Source: Syntrophales bacterium
GTDB taxonomy: Bacteria > Desulfobacterota > Syntrophia > Syntrophales > UBA8958
DNA length: 5,411 nucleotides
Assembly: GCA_023231165.1 (NCBI GenBank)
Contig: JALNVY010000168.1
Span: forward strand, 1 to 5,411
Direction of reading: 5' to 3'
Made by a program: the position numbers and the translations under genes. Below are positions 1 through 4,111 of this stretch, one piece after another (the first letter of the stretch is position 1; each line of letters begins with the position of its first letter). The notes beneath the pieces are model-generated. The model saw only the letters and a list, made by a program, of their open reading frames with translations. It was not told the DNA's origin and did no database searches.

Positions 1-498
1 GGAAACGACGGAGGATTCATCAGGCGCCACAGCAACCTCGATCCGGGTGCCCAGCGTCAGGTCGTCGGACATTTTTGCCGAGCCGATAAGGCGGACCCGG
101 CTGTTGCTGGCGTCATTGTCAACCGGGTAAACATTCGTGCTGTAGCCATCGTTGGTGATGTTGACAGCCCGGTCTACCTGGCCGGAGATGGAAAGCTTGA
201 TCCGGTCGTTACCGGAGGTGATGGTTGCCGGTGGTGCGGTTTGCGGGGCGGCAGCGGCAACGGTCGGCTGAGGGGCAGGGGGCTGTTTTATGTCGTCAAC
301 CTGCTTTTGCAGTGATTTAAGCATCTCCGACTGTGCTTGAAGCTGCTGGGCCTGCTTGCTGAGTTGCTCCTGCTGCTGCTGGATGGTCTCCTGAAGCTGT
401 TGCAGCAGCTTTGGGTCAACCACAACAGGTTGGGCATTGATGGTCGCCGGTAAAAATAGTATGAGCGCTGCTCCGATTGCCAGATAAAAATTACCCAT
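1..498 (-). CDS. Porin-like (DcaP-type) outer-membrane protein, N-terminal part
   Basis: Partial gene: 166 codons from the ATG at 498-496, running off the left edge. Reading the minus strand, residues 1-22 form a signal peptide (hydrophobic AIGAALILFLPATINA, likely cleavage A22|Q23). Residues about 30-72 are a Gln-rich amphipathic coiled coil (LLQQLQETIQQQQEQL and following). Residues 73-91 are a Pro/Ala linker, and from about residue 98 alternating beta-strand sequence begins (IKLSISGQVDRAVNI; RVRLIGSAKMSDDLTLGTRIEVAV), as in trimeric porins. A periplasmic coiled coil followed by a barrel is the arrangement known for the DcaP family, so the product is inferred to be an outer-membrane channel for small solutes; the substrate cannot be told. 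The ATG was chosen because AGGAAGG (504-510) lies 5 nt upstream. The n-region MGNFY has no Lys/Arg, which is odd. An in-frame TTG at 519-517 would add LERKVF and supply the charge, but has a poor ribosome site. Membership of DcaP rather than another porin family is uncertain. Confidence 0.8.
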   Translation of the reverse strand, partial: MGNFYLAIGAALILFLPATINAQPVVVDPKLLQQLQETIQQQQEQLSKQAQQLQAQSEMLKSLQKQVDDIKQPPAPQPTVAAAAPQTAPPATITSGNDRIKLSISGQVDRAVNITNDGYSTNVYPVDNDASNSRVRLIGSAKMSDDLTLGTRIEVAVAPDESSVVS

Positions 499-503
499 GA
501 AAA

Positions 504-510
504 CCTTCCT
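504..510 (-). promoter_or_regulatory. Ribosome binding site of the porin gene
   Basis: AGGAAGG on the minus strand lies 5 nt before the ATG at 498. It is the reason for preferring that ATG over the in-frame TTG at 519. Confidence 0.7.
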
Positions 511-553
511 TTCCAGCAAGGTTTCTTGATAACAAATTGTATTGTGAGGTGGG

Positions 554-582
554 AGTATAAGAAGAACTGTCTTGTATGTCAA
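554..582 (-). promoter_or_regulatory. Sigma70-type promoter of the porin gene
   Basis: On the minus strand, a -35 box TTGACA (582-577) is followed after exactly 17 nt by a -10 box TATACT (559-554). Both are at or near consensus, so strong constitutive transcription is expected. Transcription should start near 547, giving a leader of about 48 nt before the porin ATG. Confidence 0.75.
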
Positions 583-597
583 TGAGATATTGGCGGG

Positions 598-639
598 TTC
601 ACACATAAAAACGGGCTTTTTGAGCACAATTCACACATA
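598..639. repeat. 10-bp direct repeat TTCACACATA, two copies 32 bp apart
   Basis: TTCACACATA occurs at 598-607 and again at 630-639. The 32-bp period is close to three helical turns, so both copies would face the same side of the DNA. They lie just upstream of the -35 box of the porin promoter (577-582), where an activator could bind. A regulatory role is inference; two copies of a 10-mer could also arise by chance. Confidence 0.35.
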
Positions 640-738
640 CCTCTCCTCGTTGCCTATGAACATGTATCCTAATGGAAAGCATGCAATGGTTTGGCAGGTT
701 ATTTTCCGACCAAAGGAGGCATTTGTATCTTCACTTGT

Positions 739-767
739 TTGTCACAGTCAAGCATAACATATATTTT
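739..767 (+). promoter_or_regulatory. Possible promoter of the membrane SpeE-like gene
   Basis: TTGTCA (739-744, 5 of 6 consensus bases) is followed after 17 nt by TATTTT (762-767), or after 15 nt by TATATT (760-765). This would start transcription near 770-775, about 130 nt before the preferred ATG at 906. The match is moderate and the region is AT-rich, so it is only a candidate. Confidence 0.25.
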
Positions 768-905
768 TGTGGACACCCAAGTTTGCAGATGGTATTAAAT
801 ATTACTCTTACAGAGATTGAAGGCAATAAAGGGACGCTTTGCGACACAGATGCGGTGGATGCTTGCCTGAGATTATTCCGGGAAAAATATTTTCAACTTT
901 ACATC

Positions 906-3056
906 ATGGTCATGCAGTTAATCCTATTCAATATCGGCTTGATCTCCCTCCTGAGCCAGGTTATTCTCCTCCGGGAGCTTTCCGTAGCCTTCTATGGCGT
1001 GGAGTTGATTTATCTTTTCGCGCTGGGCGTATGGCTTTTCTTCACTGCCGCCGGGGCCATGATCAGCCGCTATCGCGTAGCCACGGCTGGAACCATGACC
1101 TTCGCTTTTCTCTGTCTTGCCATCCTCCTCCCTCTGGACGTCCTCTTCATCCGTGGTAGTCGGCTTTTATTTGCAGGCGTTCCCGGGGCTTATCTGCCAT
1201 TTTATCAACAACTACTCGTCCCGGTGCTGGCTCTTTTTCCCATCGGATTGCTCACGGGTTTTCTTTTTCCTCTGGCCGCTACGATTTTTATCCACGAAAA
1301 ACCTGATAGTAAGCGGACCCTGGCCGGAGCATACGGCATCGAAAGCCTCGGCGCCCTGGCTGGGGGAATCCTTTCCACCCTCTTTCTGAAATTTGACATC
1401 CCGGTTTTAGCCGCGACCTTGCTCGGTAGTATTTTTATCGCCTTGACCCCTTTGATCTCCCTGAAGAAAACAGATAAGGCCTGGTTGCTGGCCACTATCA
1501 TAGCAGTCTGCTGCCTTGTCGCCCTTAACTGGACGTCCTGGCTGGATCGGAAGACGATCGGATGGAATCACCCCCATCTAATGGAAAGTCAGGATACAGC
1601 GTACGGGAGGATTACCGTTACCGGTCTGTCCGGCCAGGCGGCGGTCTTTGAAAACAACGTTTTGTCTTTTGAAACGGAAGGCACGGAAGGAGAAACCTTT
1701 GCCCACCTGACTGCTCTGCAACACCCCCATCCCCGTCAGGTTTTGTTGCTGGGCGGGGGAATGGAGGGGCTGGTGGAAGCGCTCCGGCAACATCCGGTAG
1801 AGAAGATAGATGTGGTGGAACTCAACTCAAGAATGGTCGAGATGGTTTCACGGCATATGCCCCTGCAGAGACAAAGCACCCTGAACACCCCGCCGGTCCG
1901 TTTGATTTTTGCCGATCCCCGTGATTTTTTACGTCACAGCGACGCCTATGATCTGATCCTCGTCGCCATGCCGGACCCGGCGTCGGGACAGACCAACCGC
2001 TTCTATACCCGGGAGTTTTTCCAGGCCTGCGCTGCTCGGCTCCGTCCCGGTGGCGTCATCGGATTGCGACTCCGCTCGGCCGAAAACATCTGGCCCCCGC
2101 CCCTGATGTACCGCATGGCCAGCATCAACGAGGCGTTAAAATCAGTTTTCCCCCACGTCCTCTTTCTGCCGGGAACAACAAATATTGTCACCGCTGCTGC
2201 AACTCCCCTGGCCGAAGACGCAGCGCCGCTCATCGAGCGCTGGCAGTCCCGTCAGATTTCCGCCCGCCTGGTGAGGCCGCCGTTTATCACCTATCTCTTT
2301 ACCAACGACCGGTTTCAGGAGATCAGGAATATCCTGCAGACAACTGCTATTTCCGCCAACAGCGATATCCGGCCCGTCTGTTACCGGTATACGCTCCAGA
2401 TCTGGTTGTCCAAGTTTTTCCCCCGGGCTTCTTTCCATGACGTCACCCTGCCCCTGCCTGCCGTCCTGTTTTCCCTGGCAGTCATGGCCGGGGCTTTCTT
2501 CCTGGCCCGCTCCCACCCGTCTATCAGTCGAATATTTCCTGGCAAGCGGGTATTACTGGCGGGCATGGCCGGCTTTTGCGGGATGATCCTTCAGAATGTC
2601 CTGCTTCTTCATTACCAGGTCAAAGACGGCGCCCTTTATCAGGACATCGGCCTGCTGATCGCGTGCTTCATGGCCGGAATGGCCTTGGGTGCCATTTTTC
2701 TGCCACGCCGCCTTTCCCTTCCTGATCGGCGCTGGGGCGGGGGACTGTTGGGGGGATTTTTCGCTCTGACAATACTTATCTACTTTGTCCTCATCCGGGA
2801 TGGCGGCGCCGGCTTGCTTTTCATGGCCTGCCTCCTAGCTTTTTCCGGTTTTTTTGTTGGCGGCCTCTTTGCCTACGCCACCCTTACCAACGCCACAGAC
2901 AGTTATCCCCTAATCTCTCCGCTCTACGCTGCCGATCTTATCGGTGGCGGATCAGGAGCGCTCCTGGGGGGACTGCTCCTGATTCCGGCAGCGGGACTCG
3001 ATATTCCCGTCCAGATTGTCAGTGCACTGATTCTCTTGTCTTTTCTTGTTGTCTGA
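906..3056 (+). CDS. Integral membrane protein with spermidine-synthase-like domain
   Basis: Taken from the ATG at 906 the protein has 716 residues. Residues 1 to about 208 hold some 6-7 membrane segments, starting with QLILFNIGLISLLSQVILLR. A soluble Rossmann methyltransferase-like domain spans about 210-510. Residues 517-716 hold a second set of about five segments. This is the layout of the 'fused MFS/spermidine synthase' family. In the soluble domain, GGGMEG (283-288) is the SAM-binding loop, DVVELN (302-307) the acidic strand end, and PDP...NRFYTREFF (356-372) matches the family. The usual GGGDG aspartate is Met, and the catalytic Asp of the DxxDP motif is Ala354, so polyamine synthesis is doubtful; the real substrate is unknown. 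YGIESLGALAGG (143-154) and YAADLIGGGSGA (674-685) suggest the two membrane halves are duplicates. The 906 start begins the first membrane segment but has no clear ribosome site. An ATG at 912, a TTG at 723 or an ATG at 672 are alternatives. The gene ends 8 bp from the convergent SLOG-like gene. Confidence 0.85.
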   Translation: MVMQLILFNIGLISLLSQVILLRELSVAFYGVELIYLFALGVWLFFTAAGAMISRYRVATAGTMTFAFLCLAILLPLDVLFIRGSRLLFAGVPGAYLPFYQQLLVPVLALFPIGLLTGFLFPLAATIFIHEKPDSKRTLAGAYGIESLGALAGGILSTLFLKFDIPVLAATLLGSIFIALTPLISLKKTDKAWLLATIIAVCCLVALNWTSWLDRKTIGWNHPHLMESQDTAYGRITVTGLSGQAAVFENNVLSFETEGTEGETFAHLTALQHPHPRQVLLLGGGMEGLVEALRQHPVEKIDVVELNSRMVEMVSRHMPLQRQSTLNTPPVRLIFADPRDFLRHSDAYDLILVAMPDPASGQTNRFYTREFFQACAARLRPGGVIGLRLRSAENIWPPPLMYRMASINEALKSVFPHVLFLPGTTNIVTAAATPLAEDAAPLIERWQSRQISARLVRPPFITYLFTNDRFQEIRNILQTTAISANSDIRPVCYRYTLQIWLSKFFPRASFHDVTLPLPAVLFSLAVMAGAFFLARSHPSISRIFPGKRVLLAGMAGFCGMILQNVLLLHYQVKDGALYQDIGLLIACFMAGMALGAIFLPRRLSLPDRRWGGGLLGGFFALTILIYFVLIRDGGAGLLFMACLLAFSGFFVGGLFAYATLTNATDSYPLISPLYAADLIGGGSGALLGGLLLIPAAGLDIPVQIVSALILLSFLVV

Positions 3057-3064
3057 CGGCTTCG

Positions 3065-3613
3065 TTATTTAAAGGATCTTTCAAACAGATCGGCGATGGC
3101 TTTTTTTCCGTTTTCCTTGAGGAACCGGGTGCCGGTGCCGGTGAAATGCTTTTGAGTGATGATCGGTGCTGCTGACGGTTTCCAAAGTTCTTTTCCCCAT
3201 ATGAACCAAGCGTTTTGCTCCTGGTCGAAAACATAGAGATGCTTATTGCAGAACTTGGCATACTCCGCACCCCATCCGGTTCCGCCCTTGATCGTATCGT
3301 CCGCCATGATCTGACCAATGACAAAAACCTCCTGACCACCGGTGACCTGCCAGCAGATGCTCTGCAACACCTTTCGAAAGATGGGGGCAGTTGAGTAGTT
3401 GCGGTGCATGAGTTTGGATACGTAAGTCATACTCACATCTTTGCGTTCCAACTCCTCAGTGGTCAATATCCTAATCCCACGGACGCGCTCCATCTGATGA
3501 CCTTCGAAGCCGTAGTTTACCTCCTGGACGCCATGCCTCTCCGCCCCGCAACCGAACTCGGCTTCCGCCCCATTGGCGCCACCGCTATAAAGAATACATT
3601 CTTTTGGATTCAT
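3065..3613 (-). CDS. SLOG-like (Rossmann-type) protein of unknown function, 182 aa
   Basis: A complete minus-strand gene with ATG at 3613-3611, AAGGAG 7 nt upstream and TAA at 3067-3065. The N-terminus ILYSGGANGAEAEFG (7-21) is a strand followed by a glycine-rich loop and helix. A second glycine motif, IKGGTGWGAEYAK (108-120), leads into a strand ending HLYVFDQEQNAWFIW (125-139), and FTGTGTR (157-163) lies near the C-terminus. These motifs resemble a family of standalone proteins, usually annotated as hypothetical, that belong with the SLOG (SMF/DprA-LOG) fold, which binds nucleotides or nucleotide-derived ligands. Residues 60-100 (SMTYVSKLMHRNY, then EVFVIGQI) fit the 'RNW...AIG' part of such proteins. 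No membrane segment, signal peptide or fused effector domain is present, so it would be a soluble cytoplasmic protein. Ligand and activity are unknown. SLOG domains occur in some defence systems, but no effector gene is adjacent here. It has its own promoter and faces away from the DUF2007 gene. Confidence 0.85.
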   Translation of the reverse strand: MNPKECILYSGGANGAEAEFGCGAERHGVQEVNYGFEGHQMERVRGIRILTTEELERKDVSMTYVSKLMHRNYSTAPIFRKVLQSICWQVTGGQEVFVIGQIMADDTIKGGTGWGAEYAKFCNKHLYVFDQEQNAWFIWGKELWKPSAAPIITQKHFTGTGTRFLKENGKKAIADLFERSFK

Positions 3614-3620
3614 AATTGTT

Positions 3621-3626
3621 CTCCTT
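3621..3626 (-). promoter_or_regulatory. Ribosome binding site of the SLOG-like gene
   Basis: AAGGAG on the minus strand, 7 nt before the ATG at 3613, is a near-perfect Shine-Dalgarno site and fixes the start. Confidence 0.8.
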
Positions 3627-3637
3627 ATTTTCTTGAG

Positions 3638-3661
3638 ACAGGAATATAAGAAAAGTCCTGT
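3638..3661. promoter_or_regulatory. Candidate operator: inverted repeat ACAGGA-N12-TCCTGT
   Basis: The 6-bp arms ACAGGA (3638-3643) and TCCTGT (3656-3661) are exact reverse complements separated by 12 bp. They enclose the -10 box of the SLOG-like gene, as a repressor operator would. The arms are short and a chance occurrence is possible. Confidence 0.3.
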
Positions 3662-3669
3662 GGTGTCAA
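3643..3669 (-). promoter_or_regulatory. Probable promoter of the SLOG-like gene
   Basis: On the minus strand TTGACA (3669-3664) precedes TATATT (3648-3643). The spacing is 15 nt, shorter than the 17-nt optimum, which would weaken the promoter or make it depend on an activator. A start near 3636 would give a leader of only about 23 nt containing the AAGGAG site. The -10 region (CTTATATTCC) resembles that of the porin promoter (CTTATACTCC). Confidence 0.5.
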
Positions 3670-3766
3670 ATGAAAATCAGTTTAGTTTCCAAGATCTTGA
3701 AAAGGACTCCCGGCAATAACAAAAACCCTTGATCTTTACGCTCGTTTCATGACAACTGTTTTTATG

Positions 3767-3772
3767 GGTGAT
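3767..3772 (+). promoter_or_regulatory. Ribosome binding site of the DUF2007 gene
   Basis: GGTGAT matches the 3' half of the full AGGAGGTGAT Shine-Dalgarno sequence and lies 4 nt before the ATG at 3777. It makes that ATG more likely than the overlapping GTG (3768) or ATG (3771). Confidence 0.45.
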
Positions 3773-3776
3773 GATT

Positions 3777-4061
3777 ATGCATGAGCTAAATGAATGGGTA
3801 AAAATATGTAGCGTTTCGGGAATGACCATGGCAAAGATCATCACGGGAAGGCTGGAGTCAGAGGACATTCCCACCCGCTTGCTCTACGAGGCTGCGGGAC
3901 CGATCTATGCAATTACGGTGGACGGCCTGGGAGAGGTCCGGATCCTCGTCCCCGCTCCGGAGCAGGAAAGGGCCAGGGCGATTCTTTCTCAAACCTATGA
4001 GGATGGGGAACTCGACTGGGAAAAAGGGATGCCTGAGCCTCCCCTTGAAGGGGAGGAATAA
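3777..4061 (+). CDS. DUF2007 family protein (putative signal-transducing protein)
   Basis: A 94-residue small soluble protein. The sequence EWVKICSVSGMTMAKIITGR, then LESEDIPTRLL, and finally DGLGEVRILVPAPEQERARAIL follows the DUF2007 pattern: a strand, a helix that scans 'A..I.G.LE.E.IP..L', a glycine-containing loop, a strand GEVR.LVP and a closing helix. The biochemical role of this family is not established; the Pfam name calls it a putative prokaryotic signal-transducing protein. The tail (DGELDWEKGMPEPPLEGEE) is acidic and probably disordered. The start at 3777 is preferred for its ribosome site; GTG 3768 or ATG 3771 would add three or two residues. The gene lies 27 bp upstream of the ygiQ start on the same strand, and its TAA overlaps an ATG (TAATG), so the two are probably cotranscribed. 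No strong promoter is visible in 3670-3766. Confidence 0.8.
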   Translation: MHELNEWVKICSVSGMTMAKIITGRLESEDIPTRLLYEAAGPIYAITVDGLGEVRILVPAPEQERARAILSQTYEDGELDWEKGMPEPPLEGEE

Positions 4062-4111
4062 TGAATGTCTTGAAGGAACAAGGCTGCTGTGTTTCTGCCC
4101 GTCACCCCTGA
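4051..4111 (+). other. Ribosome site plus 16-codon ORF overlapping the ygiQ start
   Basis: GGGAGGA (4051-4057) precedes an ATG at 4061 that overlaps the stop of the DUF2007 gene (TAATG). This ATG opens a 16-codon frame, MNVLKEQGCCVSARHP, ending in TGA at 4109-4111. It overlaps the first codons of ygiQ in another frame. The better ribosome site thus belongs to the short frame, not to ygiQ. It could be a coupling leader peptide, or the true ygiQ start followed by a one-base frameshift near 4088. Confidence 0.35.

Larger units (their letters stand above)
583..905. other. Intergenic region without a convincing gene
   Basis: This AT-richer stretch lies between the porin promoter and the hydrophobic N-terminus of the membrane SpeE-like protein. 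It holds the 598/630 direct repeat, a possible plus-strand promoter at 739-767 and a strong Shine-Dalgarno-like AAAGGAGG at 712-719. The frame of the downstream gene is open from 660 to 905, so part of it may code for an N-terminal extension. The translated extension has no recognisable domain. No terminator or RNA gene is visible. Confidence 0.5.

Noticed and set aside
572..757. 61-codon plus-strand open frame with an ATG at 572
   Set aside because: It overlaps the porin promoter, has no ribosome site or recognisable sequence, and lies in AT-rich intergenic DNA.
839..1159. 106-codon plus-strand open frame
   Set aside because: Shadow of the membrane protein; its translation is rich in Arg, Pro and His with no family resemblance.
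3057..3110. Possible bidirectional terminator between the convergent genes
   Set aside because: Only 8 bp separate the stops, and the T-run at about 3101-3107 is preceded only by ATCG-G-CGAT, whose 1-nt loop cannot form a usable stem.
3404..3649. 81-codon plus-strand open frame opposite the SLOG-like gene
   Set aside because: The minus-strand gene has family motifs and a perfect ribosome site; this frame has neither.
3690..3699. 10-bp palindrome CAAGATCTTG in the divergent intergenic region
   Set aside because: It is short and without a loop, does not overlap a convincing promoter, and can easily occur by chance.
3697..3765. Promoter for the DUF2007-ygiQ unit
   Set aside because: TTGAAA (3697) and TTGATC (3729) have no acceptable -10 box at 16-18 nt, so no promoter is called; the true one may be weak or use another sigma factor.
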